From: Streptomyces sp. TLI_146
Lineage (GTDB): Bacteria; Actinomycetota; Actinomycetes; Streptomycetales; Streptomycetaceae
Assembly (NCBI RefSeq): GCF_002846415.1
Contig: NZ_PJMX01000001.1
Span: 5,704,001-5,768,000, forward strand
Reading direction: 5' to 3'
DNA: 64,000 nucleotides
The translations under genes and the position numbers were made by a program. Below are positions 8,222 through 17,112 of the stretch, piece by piece (the stretch's first letter is position 1; each line of letters begins with the position of its first letter). Under the pieces are notes generated by a model. The model was not told the DNA's origin. It ran no database searches and saw only the letters and a program-made list of their open reading frames with translations.

Positions 8222-8776
8222 TCACTCGCCGGAGAGCAGCGCGACCGGGTCCAGGGTGTTCTCGCCCTTGGTCCAGTTGCAGGGGCACAGCTCGTCGGTC
8301 TGGAGGGCGTCGAGGACCCGCAGGACCTCCTTGGGGTTACGGCCCACGGAACCGGCGGTCACCATCGTGAACTGGATCTCGTTGTTCTGGTCGACGATGA
8401 AGACGGCGCGCTGGGCGAAGCCGTCCTCGCCCTCGATGCCGAGGTCACGCATGAGCTCGTGCTTCGAGTCGGCCATCATCGGGAACGGCAGGTCGGTGAG
8501 GTCCGGGTGGTCCTTGCGCCAGGCGTGGTGCACGAACTCGGAGTCGCCGGAGAAGCCGAGGATCTGGGCGTCACGGTCGGCGAACTCGTCGTTCAGCTTG
8601 CCGAACGCGGCGATCTCGGTCGGGCACACGAAGGTGAAGTCCTTGGGCCACGCGAAGACGATCTTCCACTTGCCCTCGTAGGTCTTGTGGTTGATCTGCT
8701 CGAACTCCTTGCCGCTTTCCAGCGACACGCAGGCGGTCAGGTCGAACTCGGGGAACTTGTCACCGACAGTGAGCAC
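8222..8776 (-). CDS. ahpC: Peroxiredoxin AhpC
   Basis: The 184-residue 2-Cys peroxiredoxin has the peroxidatic Cys51 in 'DFTFVCPTEI' and a C-terminal 'DELCPCNW' (Cys164, Cys166) supplying the resolving thiol. It reduces H2O2, organic peroxides and probably peroxynitrite in the cytoplasm, being recycled by AhpD. The GTG at 8776 was chosen because GCAAGGAGAGC precedes it with ideal spacing and homologues start at L-T-V-G-D-K-F. Upstream in-frame codons would run into the regulatory region shared with oxyR. From established work in S. coelicolor, ahpCD is activated by OxyR in response to peroxide. Confidence 0.96.
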   Translation of the reverse strand: MLTVGDKFPEFDLTACVSLESGKEFEQINHKTYEGKWKIVFAWPKDFTFVCPTEIAAFGKLNDEFADRDAQILGFSGDSEFVHHAWRKDHPDLTDLPFPMMADSKHELMRDLGIEGEDGFAQRAVFIVDQNNEIQFTMVTAGSVGRNPKEVLRVLDALQTDELCPCNWTKGENTLDPVALLSGE

Positions 8777-8910
8777 GCGCTCTCCTTGCGATCGGGAAGG
8801 GTCCTTTTTGGGGGCTTCCCTGGGGGTTGGACGGATTACGGATGCTGCCACAGGAGGCATTGATCAGTGAAATAGCTAGACTCGGTCATCGTGATCGGAG
8901 GTGCTTATCA
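8777..8910. promoter_or_regulatory. Divergent ahpC/oxyR control region
   Basis: This 134-nt region must carry both promoters and, by analogy with S. coelicolor, the OxyR site. A half-site-like AATAGCTAGACT lies at 8871-8882 beside TTGATCAGTGA; the fully spaced ATAG-N7-CTAT pattern is not complete here. TAGACT (8877-8882) may be the oxyR -10. GGAGGTG at 8897-8903 is the oxyR ribosome site. Confidence 0.65.
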
Positions 8911-9924
8911 GTGGCTATAAGTAATGGTGCGGGCGGCGCGGCCGGTGCGGGCGCGCCACGGGGCCGTACGGCGGCCAAGCCCGTCAAGCAGCCGAGCCTC
9001 GCGCAGCTGCGGGCGTTCGCGGCGGTGGCCGAGCATCTGCACTTCCGGGACGCGGCGGCGGCGATCGGGATGAGCCAGCCCGCGCTGTCCGGGGCGGTCT
9101 CCGCGCTGGAGGAGGCGCTCGGGGTGCAGCTCCTGGAGCGCACCACGCGCCGGGTGCTCCTGTCGCCCGCCGGGTCGCGTCTCGCCGTGCGGGCGAAGGC
9201 GGTCCTGGAGGCGGTAGGCTCGCTCCTGGAGGAGGCCGAGGCGGTACGGGCGCCGTTCACCGGGGTGCTGCGGCTCGGGGTGATCCCGACGGTGGCGCCG
9301 TATCTGCTGCCCACCGTGCTGCGGCTGGTCCACGACCGGTATCCCGAGCTGGACCTCCAGGTCCACGAGGAGCAGACGTCGTCGCTGCTCGACGGGCTGG
9401 CGGCGGGGCGCCTGGACGTCCTGCTGCTCGCGGTCCCGCTGGGCGTGCCCGGGGTGACCGAACTCCCGCTCTTCGACGAGGACTTCGTGCTGGTGATGCC
9501 GCAGGATCACTGGCTGGGCGGGCGTACGGACGTGCCGCGCGAGGCTCTGCGCGAGCTGGATCTGCTGCTGCTCGACGAGGGGCACTGCCTGCGGGACCAG
9601 GCGCTGGACATCTGCCGGGAGGCGGGGCGGGAGGAGGGGGCCGCCGTGACGACCACGGCGGCGGGGCTGTCCACGCTGGTGCAGCTGGTGGCGGGTGGGC
9701 TGGGGGTGACGTTGCTGCCGCGTACGGCTCTGCGGGTGGAGACGTCCCGTAACGACCGGCTGGTCACCGGGTACTTCGCGGATCCGGCGCCGTCGCGGCG
9801 GGTGGCGCTGGCGATCCGGTCGGGGGCGGCGCGGCAGGGGGAGTTCGAGGAGTTCGCGGGGGTTTTGCGGGGAGCGCTGGGGGTGTTGCCGGTGCGGTTG
9901 TGCCCCTCCCCGCCCCTTCCCTGA
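8911..9924 (+). CDS. oxyR: Hydrogen-peroxide-sensing LysR regulator OxyR
   Basis: The 337-residue protein has an N-terminal LysR helix-turn-helix (residues about 27-85, 'LAQLRAFAAVAEHLHFRDAA', 'ALSGAVSALEEALGV') and a substrate-like sensor domain. Cys226 and Cys235 in 'DEGHCLRDQALDIC' have the same 9-residue spacing as the redox pair of E. coli OxyR. GTG at 8911 follows GGAGGTG with good spacing and fits homologues. It is divergent from ahpCD, which it should control. Oddly, the last residues P-S-P-P-L-P and the stop codon are encoded by the outer arm of an interspersed repeat, so the C-terminus has been replaced or extended by that element. Confidence 0.94.
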   Translation: MAISNGAGGAAGAGAPRGRTAAKPVKQPSLAQLRAFAAVAEHLHFRDAAAAIGMSQPALSGAVSALEEALGVQLLERTTRRVLLSPAGSRLAVRAKAVLEAVGSLLEEAEAVRAPFTGVLRLGVIPTVAPYLLPTVLRLVHDRYPELDLQVHEEQTSSLLDGLAAGRLDVLLLAVPLGVPGVTELPLFDEDFVLVMPQDHWLGGRTDVPREALRELDLLLLDEGHCLRDQALDICREAGREEGAAVTTTAAGLSTLVQLVAGGLGVTLLPRTALRVETSRNDRLVTGYFADPAPSRRVALAIRSGAARQGEFEEFAGVLRGALGVLPVRLCPSPPLP

Positions 9925-10199
9925 ACCCTCCGGGGGGGGTGGGTGGCGGAGGCCCGTCTCCCGGGGACTGCGCCCCCGGCCCCCCGTTCGTCTGCAGGTT
10001 CGCTGTGGCTGGTCGCGCAGTTCCCCGCGCCCCTGAAGACGCCCCTGCGGGGCGCCCCAGGGGATGCCGCGCAGCGGCATTCAAGGGGCGCGGGGAACTG
10101 CGCGAGCAACCCAGCACGGTCCGCAGATGAAGACCCGCACCCCCGGAGGGGCTCCGCGAGCAACCCACCACACACCCGCAGATGAAGACCCGCCCCCCT
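9901..10199. repeat. Interspersed inverted-repeat element, copy B
   Basis: Between convergent oxyR and the ABC permease gene. The left outer arm (CCCCGCCCCTTCCCTGAACC) begins within oxyR; inner arms GGTCGCGCAGTTCCCCGCGC (10011-10030) and its complement (10085-10104) flank two small hairpins, including ATGCCGC-GCA-GCGGCAT at 10064-10080. The right arm end (CGAGCAACCC ... CGCAGATGAAGACCCGC) is duplicated in tandem at about 10102-10138 and 10155-10191. Confidence 0.85.
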
Positions 10200-12528
10200 A
10201 CTCCGTCCGCAACCCATCCGGCCGCATCAGCCTCCACAGCGGTGGCAAGGACAGCGCCGTCACCAGCAGCACCACCGCCGCGCCGATCCCCACCATCCCC
10301 GCCACCGACGGCCAGTCGACGTGGATCGGGTGGCCGACCATGCGGAGCAGGACCGCGCCCAGGCCCAGGCCCACGCCCGAGGCCAGGGTGAGGCCCAGGG
10401 CCACCGGGACCGCCGTCTGCCACAGGACCGACCAGCTCAGGGTGGTGCGGCGGGTGCCGAAGGCGACCAGGGACGACAGCAGGCGCTTGCGTTCGCGCAG
10501 TTGCTCCAGCATGGAGACCAGCAGGCTCGTGCCGATCAGCATCAGGACCGCCGCGGCCCCGATGTAGAGCCCGCGCCGCACCCCGGAGAACTTCGCGGCC
10601 GTCTTGACGGCGTCGAGCGCCCGCGCCCGCGTGAACGGGTCGTCCCGCCACGCCGCGTTCAGCACCCGGTCGGCCACCTGGCCGTCCCCCGGCCGAGTCG
10701 TCACGTAGGTCGTGTAGGAGACCGGGACCTTGGTGAACCTGCGCATGGCCCCGGGGGTCGCCAGGAGGCCTCCCCGCTTGGTGCCCAGCGGGTCCACCCG
10801 CGCCGGGACCGTGCGCGCGTCGCGCGGCACCGTGTACGGGGTCTCCGGGCCCTTGCGGTCCCCGACCCACGCCGACTCGAAGAGCAGCTTCGCGCCCGGC
10901 GCCGCGCCCTCCCCGCCGAACTCGCCGCCCGTCGTCACGAACACGTCGCCGTCCTTGCACGAGGGCAGTTCGCCCACCTCGCGCAGGGCGCGGCAGTCGC
11001 CGACCGCCATCTCGACGTACTTCTGGTCGTTCGGATCCGGCGTGTGCAGGCCCACGTTCCCCAGCGTCGTCGTGCCCGTCACCCCCGGCACCGCCTTCAC
11101 GTTCGCCTCTCGGCGCTCCTGTTCGGCCTTGGGCAGGGTGGACGGCATGGGGACGACCAGCTGGGCCCGCGCCGTGTCCTCGCCGCTGGAGGTCACATAG
11201 TCGCCCTCGATGCCGCTGAAGAGCATCTGCAGCGCGATCGCCCCGGCCACCGCCACCGCGATGCCGTTCACCAGACGGGCCGCGGAGCCCGAGTTCAACT
11301 GGAGGCGTCGGACCGCCAGTTGCCAGCCGACCCCGCCGCCGCCGAGCCGCCGCACCACCGTCTCGATCAGCCACGGCAGCAGTGCCGTGACCCCGATGAG
11401 CAGCAGGACCGTACCGCCGATCACCTGCGTCTGGTTGTAGAAGCCGGTGTCGCGGCCCTTGTCGAACATCGGGACCAGCAGGCCGAGTCCGACCACCGGA
11501 AGCAGCAGCCGCCACCACAGGCGCCGCGGGCGCGGCACCGACGTCCGTACGACACCCAGCGGTTCGATCACCACGCCGCGCAGCGCGAACAGCGTCACCC
11601 CGACCGCCGCCGCCGGCACCGCCGCTCCCACCAGGAGCGCCAGCAGCGCGCTGGGGTTGAGGTCGGAGGGGAAGACGTTGAGCCGGGCGATCGTGATCTC
11701 ACCCACGTACTGGCGGGCGATCAGGAAGAACACCGTGCCGAGGCCGAGCCCCAGGAGCGAGCCCGCCAGCGCCTCGCCCGCCGCGATCCAGCGGGTCATC
11801 CGGCTGTCCGCGCCCACCAGCCGCAGCGCCGCGAGCCGTTTGTCGCGGCGCTCGCCCCCGAAGCGGACGGCCGCCGCGATGAAGACCGCGACCGGCAGCA
11901 GCAGCACCACGAAGATGATCACGATGAGCAGCGCCAGGATCGGGTCGATCGGCTCGCCCGCCTTCTTGTCCGGGAAGGACTTGATCCGCTCGACGTCCAT
12001 CCGGTCCCCGGCCAGCGCCTTGTGCCCCTTGAGACCGTCGCTGCCCGCGTAGTAGGCGAGTTCGTGCGGGCCCAGCAGTCCCGCGTCGCCGATCGTGCCG
12101 GTGATCTTGTACGGGACGCGCTCGCGCAGCAGCTTGCCGCCGGGCGAGCGGAGCAGGTCGCGCAGCTCGGGCGAGACCACCATCGTGCCGGGCGCGGGCA
12201 GCGCGGACAGCCCCGGCGGCACCGGCGCCCGGTCGCCCTCGGGCTGCACCAGGCGGCCCCGGATCTCGTCGCCGCCGTAGACCGTGTCGGTACGGGCGAT
12301 CAGCATGGTGTCGGCGGCCGCGGGCGTCTCCTGCCCGGCGCCGTAGTCGTTGCGGGCGTTGTCGCGCGCGTCCCGCGCCGAGAGCGCGCCCGGCAGGGCC
12401 GTGGTGGCGAGCAGCAGCGCCACACCGAGCCCGACGCCGATCGCCGTCATCAGCGTGCGCGTCCACCCCTCGCGGCCGCCGGTGAGCGCGAACCTGGCGC
12501 CCAGGGTGAGGTCACGGAGCCTGTTCAT
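10198..12528 (-). CDS. FtsX-type ABC transporter permease (first copy)
   Basis: The 776-residue membrane protein has an N-terminal helix (about 24-44), a large extracytoplasmic domain, an FtsX core (about 205-340), a second block of helices (about 355-425), another external region and a C-terminal FtsX core (about 630-760) ending 'LPPLWRLMRPDGLRTE'. The conserved 'RRDKRLAALRLVGADSRMTRWIAAGEA' is the coupling segment. Such MacB/LolE-like exporters are mechanotransmission ABC systems, often exporting or resisting peptides and antibiotics. The substrate is unknown. It starts 13 nt after its ATPase gene and is a diverged paralogue of the permease at 13795-16137, sharing start, coupling helices and tail. 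Confidence 0.9.
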   Translation of the reverse strand: MNRLRDLTLGARFALTGGREGWTRTLMTAIGVGLGVALLLATTALPGALSARDARDNARNDYGAGQETPAAADTMLIARTDTVYGGDEIRGRLVQPEGDRAPVPPGLSALPAPGTMVVSPELRDLLRSPGGKLLRERVPYKITGTIGDAGLLGPHELAYYAGSDGLKGHKALAGDRMDVERIKSFPDKKAGEPIDPILALLIVIIFVVLLLPVAVFIAAAVRFGGERRDKRLAALRLVGADSRMTRWIAAGEALAGSLLGLGLGTVFFLIARQYVGEITIARLNVFPSDLNPSALLALLVGAAVPAAAVGVTLFALRGVVIEPLGVVRTSVPRPRRLWWRLLLPVVGLGLLVPMFDKGRDTGFYNQTQVIGGTVLLLIGVTALLPWLIETVVRRLGGGGVGWQLAVRRLQLNSGSAARLVNGIAVAVAGAIALQMLFSGIEGDYVTSSGEDTARAQLVVPMPSTLPKAEQERREANVKAVPGVTGTTTLGNVGLHTPDPNDQKYVEMAVGDCRALREVGELPSCKDGDVFVTTGGEFGGEGAAPGAKLLFESAWVGDRKGPETPYTVPRDARTVPARVDPLGTKRGGLLATPGAMRRFTKVPVSYTTYVTTRPGDGQVADRVLNAAWRDDPFTRARALDAVKTAAKFSGVRRGLYIGAAAVLMLIGTSLLVSMLEQLRERKRLLSSLVAFGTRRTTLSWSVLWQTAVPVALGLTLASGVGLGLGAVLLRMVGHPIHVDWPSVAGMVGIGAAVVLLVTALSLPPLWRLMRPDGLRTE

Positions 12529-12541
12529 ATCGCGTGGCCGT

Positions 12542-13234
12542 TCATACGGAGTGCTCCAGCATCATGTCGCGGGACTTTCCGTCGCGTACGACGATCTCCC
12601 GGTCGGAGTAGGCGGCGACCCGGGCCTCGTGGGTGACCAGGACGACCGCCGCGTTGGCGGACCGGGCCGCCTCGGTGAGCAGCTGCATCACGCGCTCGCC
12701 GTTGAGCGAGTCGAGGGCGCCGGTCGGCTCGTCCGCGAAGATCACCCGCGGTGAGGTGACCAGCGAGCGGGCCACCGCGACGCGCTGGCCCTGGCCGCCG
12801 GAGACCTCGCCGGGCCGCTTGCCGCCGAGGTCGTCGACCTCCAGGCGCTCCATCCACTTCAGGGCCGTGCGCTCGGCCTCCTTGCGGCGCACCCCGGTCA
12901 GGCGCAGCGGAAGCGCCACGTTCTCCGTGCAGGTCAGCTCGGGCACCAGCTGGCCGAACTGGAAGACGAAGCCGAACTCGGTGCGGCGCAGCGCGCTGCG
13001 CTCCGCATCCTTCATCGACGACAGCTCGCGGCCGTCGTAGACGATGGAGCCCGAGTCGGGCGTGACGATCCCGGCCAGGCAGTGCAGCAGCGTCGACTTG
13101 CCCGAGCCGGACGGGCCCATCACGGCGACGACCTCGCCGGGGTGGATGGAGAACTCCGCGCCGTCGAGCGCGGGCGTGGACCCGTACGACTTGCGCAGGT
13201 CCTTGGCGAGGAGCAGGGAGCCGGCGGGCGTCAT
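12542..13234 (-). CDS. ABC transporter ATP-binding protein (first copy)
   Basis: The 230-residue ATPase belongs to the MacB/LolD/BceA group. Walker A 'GPSGSGKST' (about residues 39-47), signature 'VSGGQGQRVAVAR', Walker B 'VIFADEPTGALD' and the H-loop 'VLVTHEARVAAYSDREIVVRDG' are all intact. It would energise the adjacent FtsX-type permease at the inner face of the membrane. Its ATG overlaps the stop of the PadR gene by 4 nt (ATGA), so translation is coupled to the regulator. It is closely similar to the ATPase at 16134-16853, supporting duplication of the transporter module. Confidence 0.94.
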   Translation of the reverse strand: MTPAGSLLLAKDLRKSYGSTPALDGAEFSIHPGEVVAVMGPSGSGKSTLLHCLAGIVTPDSGSIVYDGRELSSMKDAERSALRRTEFGFVFQFGQLVPELTCTENVALPLRLTGVRRKEAERTALKWMERLEVDDLGGKRPGEVSGGQGQRVAVARSLVTSPRVIFADEPTGALDSLNGERVMQLLTEAARSANAAVVLVTHEARVAAYSDREIVVRDGKSRDMMLEHSV

Positions 13235-13755
13235 GCGCGCACCTCCTTGGCGAGCTGGTCGAGGCGGGCGGCGGTCAGCTCAAGCCAGCGCAGGTCCGCC
13301 TCCAGGTGGAACAGGGCGTGGTCGCAGATCAGCTGGTCGGAGAGGTCGCCGCGGCGCTTGCGGTCGGTGAGGATGCGCATCAGCCGCAGGTGCTCGGCGC
13401 GCTGGGTGTCCAGCAGGTCGCCCGCGCTGCGGCCGGTGAGCAGGGCGAGGACGACCTTGGTGTAGAGGGTCGACTGGAGGTACGGCTCGGGCTTCTCCGG
13501 CTGCTTCAGCCAGGCCTCGACGTCGGTGATGCCGGCCTCGGTGATCGCGTACCGCTTGCGCTCGGGGCCGCCGCCGGCCTCCACGCCGTCGACCTCCACG
13601 AGGCCGTTCTTCAGCAGCCGCGACATGGTCGAGTAGACCTGCCCGTAGTGCAGCGGGCGGTCGTGCCCGAACTTCTCGTCGAAGGCGCGCTTGAGGTCGT
13701 ACCCGTGGCGCGGGCCCGACTCAAGGAGTCCGAGGAGGGTGTGGCCGATGGACAT
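13231..13755 (-). CDS. PadR-family transcriptional repressor
   Basis: The 174-residue protein has the PadR winged helix at the N-terminus ('HTLLGLLESGPRHGYDLKRAFDE', 'LHYGQVYSTMSRLLKNGLVEVD', wing 'PERKRYAITEAG') and a C-terminal helical dimerisation domain of the Vir_act_alpha_C type. PadR proteins repress efflux or stress genes and are released by small ligands. It lies 39 nt after the stop of permease 2 and overlaps ATPase 1 by 4 nt, so it is embedded in the operon it probably controls. The palindrome at 16874-16894, at the operon's head, is the likely operator (inference). Confidence 0.93.
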   Translation of the reverse strand: MSIGHTLLGLLESGPRHGYDLKRAFDEKFGHDRPLHYGQVYSTMSRLLKNGLVEVDGVEAGGGPERKRYAITEAGITDVEAWLKQPEKPEPYLQSTLYTKVVLALLTGRSAGDLLDTQRAEHLRLMRILTDRKRRGDLSDQLICDHALFHLEADLRWLELTAARLDQLAKEVRA

Positions 13756-13794
13756 GCTCAGATCCCTTTCTGCTGTACGTCTGCGGTGGTCGGG

Positions 13795-16137
13795 TCACTC
13801 GGTACGGAGGCCGTCGGGGCGCATCAGACGCCACAGCGGGGGCAGGCTGAGCAGCGTCACCACCAGGACGGCGACCGTACCGGTGCCCGCGAGCGGCAGG
13901 AAAAGCCACCAGTCGGTGACCTCCTTGCCGACCATGTCGAGCAGGGCCACGCCCAGCGCGGTGCCGCCCGCGACCGCGAGCACCACTCCGAGGACGACCG
14001 GCACGGCGGTCTGCCACAGCACGGAGAGCGCCAGCGAGGAGCGCCGGGTGCCGAACGCGACCAGCACCGAGAGGAGCCTGCGGCGCTCGCGCAGCTGCTC
14101 GATCTGCGAGACGAGCAGGCTCAGCGCGATCAGCAGCATGGTGGCGATCGCCCCGGTCCGCAGCCCGCTCTGGACGCTGGCGTACTGCTTGTCGCGCTCG
14201 ACGTTGTCGATGGTGCGCACGGTCATGGCCGGGTCGATGGCGGCGGCCGTGTTGCGTACGTACTCGGCGGCGTCCGGCACCGCGCGGTCGACCCTGATCA
14301 TGGCCCTGGTCTCGGCCGAGGGCAGCTTGGTGACGTCGACGGCGCCGGGCGTGGCGAAGATGCCGTACCGGTGCTCGCCCATCGGGTCGGGCCGGGAGAG
14401 GACCTGGCGGGCCGAGGCGGGCAGCGTCCACAGGACCGGCTTGACCGAGGAGTCGTGGTCGGAGGCGGTGTCGAGGTTGATCGCCTCGCCGGGCCGCGCG
14501 GTCTCGTCCACCCACGCGCCCAGCCGCTTGTCGTCGGCCGGGTGGACGACGAAGGTGTCGCCGTCCCGGCAGGAGCCGACGCGGGCGAGCTCCGCGAGCG
14601 TGGCGCAGTCGCCCACGGTCAGTGTGGTGGTGGGCCGCAGCTGGTCCCCGGTGTAGGCGCCCGGCCGGGTCACATAGGTCTCGACGGTGCCGATGACCGC
14701 CTCGACGCCCCGGGTGGCACGGAAGTCGTGGATCATCCGCTGGGCGCGCTCGCCGCTCGGGAAATCGGCCGTGACGTCGATCTGGGCCCGGCTGGGGTCC
14801 TGGTCGGTGGTGCGCACGAAGTCGGCGTGGATGCCGGTGGTCATCATCTGGAGCGAGATCGCGCCCGCCACCGCCACGGTGATCCCCGCGACGGCCCGGC
14901 TCGCGGAGCCGCCGCCGAGCTGGAGCCTGCGTATCGCCAGCTGCCAGGCGACCGGGCCGCCGCGCAGCCGGGCGACCGCCGCCTCCACCAGCCACGGCAG
15001 CAGGGTCGCGATGCCGGTCAGGGTGAGGATCGCGCCGACGGCGACGAGGTTCGGGTCGGTCACGCCCTGGTCCACGCCCGCCTTGGGGGACAGGGCGAGG
15101 ACGGCGACCCCGGCCGCGGGCAGCAGCAGCCGCCACCACACCCGTCGCCCGCGGGGCCTGGTGATCCGGACGACGCCCAGCGGTTCGACGGCCACCGAGC
15201 GCATCGTGAAGAGCGTGACCACCACGGCCGCCAGCGGCACGGCGAGCAGGACGAGCACAGCGAGCGCCGGGGCCGGGGTGAAGTCGGCGGGGAAGGCCGC
15301 GAAGCTCCAGAACCGGACGCCGCCGATGAGTTCACGGCCGAAGAGGAAGAGGACCGTGCCGACCAGCAGGCCGAGCGCCGAGCCCGCCAGCGCCTCCCCG
15401 GCCGCGATCCACCGGGTCATCCCGGTGTCCGCGCCGACCAGCCGCAGCGCCGCGAGCCGCTTGTCGCGGCGCTCGCCCCCGAACCGTACGGCGGTGGCGA
15501 TGAAGATGATCACCGGGAGCAGCAGCACCACGCAGGTCACCACGGTGAGCGCCACCAGGACCGGGTTGAGCGGCAGCTTCTCGACCTCGCCGCCGAACCC
15601 GCTGGTGCGGGTGGCGCCGCTCGCCTGGTCGAGGGTGGAGCTGCCCGCGTAGAAGAAGAGCTCGGTGGGGTCGAGCAGCCCGGCGTCGCCGATGCTCGCG
15701 GTGATCTTGTACGGGAGCCGGTCGCGCAGCAGCTCGCCCTTCGGCGAGTCGAGCAGGTCGCGCAGCGCGGGGGAGGCGGCCATCTCGCCGGGGCCGGGCA
15801 GCGCGCTCAGACCGGGCGGCACGGCGGGGTGCCTTCCCTCGGGGCGCAGCAGGAGCCCGCCGATGGACTCGCCGCGGTAGTCGGTGCCCACCATGGCGAA
15901 GAGCACCGAGCTGTCGGTGCGCGCGAACGGCTTCTTGCTGCCGGAGGCGGCGGGCACCCGGGCGTCCCCGCGCGCGCTGCTCGCCTGGTTGACGTGCGGG
16001 ATCGAGGCCGCGGCGAAGAGCAGGGCGACGCCGAGCCCGACGCCGAGCGCGGTCAGCAGCGTACGGATCCAGCCCTCGCGGCCGCCGGTGAAGGCGAACT
16101 TGGCGCCGAGCGCCAGCTCGCGGACGCGGCGGCTCAC
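13795..16137 (-). CDS. FtsX-type ABC transporter permease (second copy)
   Basis: The 780-residue protein has the same architecture as the permease at 10198-12528: N-terminal helix (about 24-42, 'LLTALGVGLGVALLFAA'), external domain, FtsX core with 'RRDKRLAALRLVGADTGMTRWIAAGEALAG' split around residue 240, further helices, second external region, C-terminal FtsX core and identical last residues. The external regions differ most from the first copy, suggesting different ligands. Its ATG overlaps the stop codon of the upstream ATPase by 4 nt. Cellular role by family: ATP-driven export or resistance; substrate unknown. Confidence 0.9.
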   Translation of the reverse strand: MSRRVRELALGAKFAFTGGREGWIRTLLTALGVGLGVALLFAAASIPHVNQASSARGDARVPAASGSKKPFARTDSSVLFAMVGTDYRGESIGGLLLRPEGRHPAVPPGLSALPGPGEMAASPALRDLLDSPKGELLRDRLPYKITASIGDAGLLDPTELFFYAGSSTLDQASGATRTSGFGGEVEKLPLNPVLVALTVVTCVVLLLPVIIFIATAVRFGGERRDKRLAALRLVGADTGMTRWIAAGEALAGSALGLLVGTVLFLFGRELIGGVRFWSFAAFPADFTPAPALAVLVLLAVPLAAVVVTLFTMRSVAVEPLGVVRITRPRGRRVWWRLLLPAAGVAVLALSPKAGVDQGVTDPNLVAVGAILTLTGIATLLPWLVEAAVARLRGGPVAWQLAIRRLQLGGGSASRAVAGITVAVAGAISLQMMTTGIHADFVRTTDQDPSRAQIDVTADFPSGERAQRMIHDFRATRGVEAVIGTVETYVTRPGAYTGDQLRPTTTLTVGDCATLAELARVGSCRDGDTFVVHPADDKRLGAWVDETARPGEAINLDTASDHDSSVKPVLWTLPASARQVLSRPDPMGEHRYGIFATPGAVDVTKLPSAETRAMIRVDRAVPDAAEYVRNTAAAIDPAMTVRTIDNVERDKQYASVQSGLRTGAIATMLLIALSLLVSQIEQLRERRRLLSVLVAFGTRRSSLALSVLWQTAVPVVLGVVLAVAGGTALGVALLDMVGKEVTDWWLFLPLAGTGTVAVLVVTLLSLPPLWRLMRPDGLRTE

Positions 16138-16853
16138 CGGGTGCCGGCCGGGGCGAGGGTGAAGTCGCGGGAGCGGCCGTCGCGGACGGTGATCTCCCGG
16201 TCCGAGTAGGCGGCGACCCGGGCCTCGTGGGTGACCAGGACCACGGCCGCGCCGGTGTCCCGGGCGGCCTCGGTGAACAGCCGCATCACCAGTTCGCCGC
16301 TGAGCGAGTCCAGGGCGCCGGTCGGCTCGTCGGCGAAGACCACGCGGGGCGCGGTGGCCAGGGCGCGGGCGACGGCGACGCGCTGGCCCTGGCCGCCGGA
16401 TATCTGGTCGGGCCGCCGCCGGGCCACGGAGTCGACCTCAAGGCGCTCCAGCCAGTGCAGCGCCGCGCGGTCGGCGTCCTTGCGGCGCACCCCGTCGAGC
16501 CGCAGCGGCAGCGCCACGTTCTCGGCGCAGGTGAGCTCGGGCACCAGCTGGCCGAACTGGAAGACGAACCCGAAGTCGCGGCGGCGCAGCGCCGAGCGCC
16601 GGGCGTCGTTCATCGCGGTCACGTCCCGCCCGTCGTATGTGATGGTCCCCGCGTCGGGCCGGACGATCCCGGCCAGGCAGTGCAGCAGCGTGGACTTGCC
16701 GGACCCCGAAGGGCCCATGACCGCGACGACCTCGCCGGGGGAGAGGGCGAAGTCCGCGCCGTCGAGGGCGGGCGTGGAGCCGAAGGCCTTGCGCAGCCCG
16801 CTCGCGCTGAGCAGGGGGCCGGACGACGGACCGGAGGACGAGCCGAGTGACAT
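16134..16853 (-). CDS. ABC transporter ATP-binding protein (second copy), operon head
   Basis: The 239-residue ATPase has Walker A 'GPSGSGKST', signature 'ISGGQGQRVAVARALA', Walker B 'VVFADEPTGALD' and the H-loop Thr-His. It partners the FtsX permease overlapping it by 4 nt. I chose the ATG at 16853: there is no GGAGG-type ribosome site (the strand reads CCTCCTC before ATG), but TATAGT lies 7 nt upstream, so the mRNA is probably leaderless and starts at this ATG. Longer in-frame starts up to 16964 would run through the promoter and operator and are rejected. It heads the five-gene operon ATPase2-permease2-padR-ATPase1-permease1. Confidence 0.92.
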   Translation of the reverse strand: MSLGSSSGPSSGPLLSASGLRKAFGSTPALDGADFALSPGEVVAVMGPSGSGKSTLLHCLAGIVRPDAGTITYDGRDVTAMNDARRSALRRRDFGFVFQFGQLVPELTCAENVALPLRLDGVRRKDADRAALHWLERLEVDSVARRRPDQISGGQGQRVAVARALATAPRVVFADEPTGALDSLSGELVMRLFTEAARDTGAAVVLVTHEARVAAYSDREITVRDGRSRDFTLAPAGTR

Positions 16854-16860
16854 GAGGAGG

Positions 16861-16894
16861 ACTATACGCACTAGGTATACGCGGTGTGTATACC
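16861..16894 (-). promoter_or_regulatory. Promoter and palindromic operator of the double-ABC/PadR operon
   Basis: GGTATAC (16874-16880) and GTATACC (16888-16894) form a perfect 7-7-7 inverted repeat. Read on the minus strand it lies between a -10 hexamer TATAGT (16866-16861) and the upstream region, so a bound dimer would block RNA polymerase. A further TATAC half-site is next to it. The co-transcribed PadR is the natural candidate binder (inference). Confidence 0.7.
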
Positions 16895-17112
16895 CCTGGT
16901 GCATAGAGGCCGGGGGAACATGACATTCCCATGCAAAAACGGGCAGGATCCTGGCTTCTGGCAACCTTGGGGGCTGTTTGTCAGTCGGTTCCCATGGGCT
17001 GGGTGCTGATTCTCACGTACGGAAAAGACGTGATGGGCTCCTCTTTGTCCACACGTGCGGTGTTAGTTTTCTGAGCTGATCTGGCGAGTCAAGAAGGCGA
17101 GCGACTGAGGTT

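Noticed and set aside
16854..16964. Longer N-terminus for the second ABC ATPase, starting at 16964
   Set aside because: It would translate through the palindromic operator and -10 hexamer; the extra residues have no resemblance to the family.
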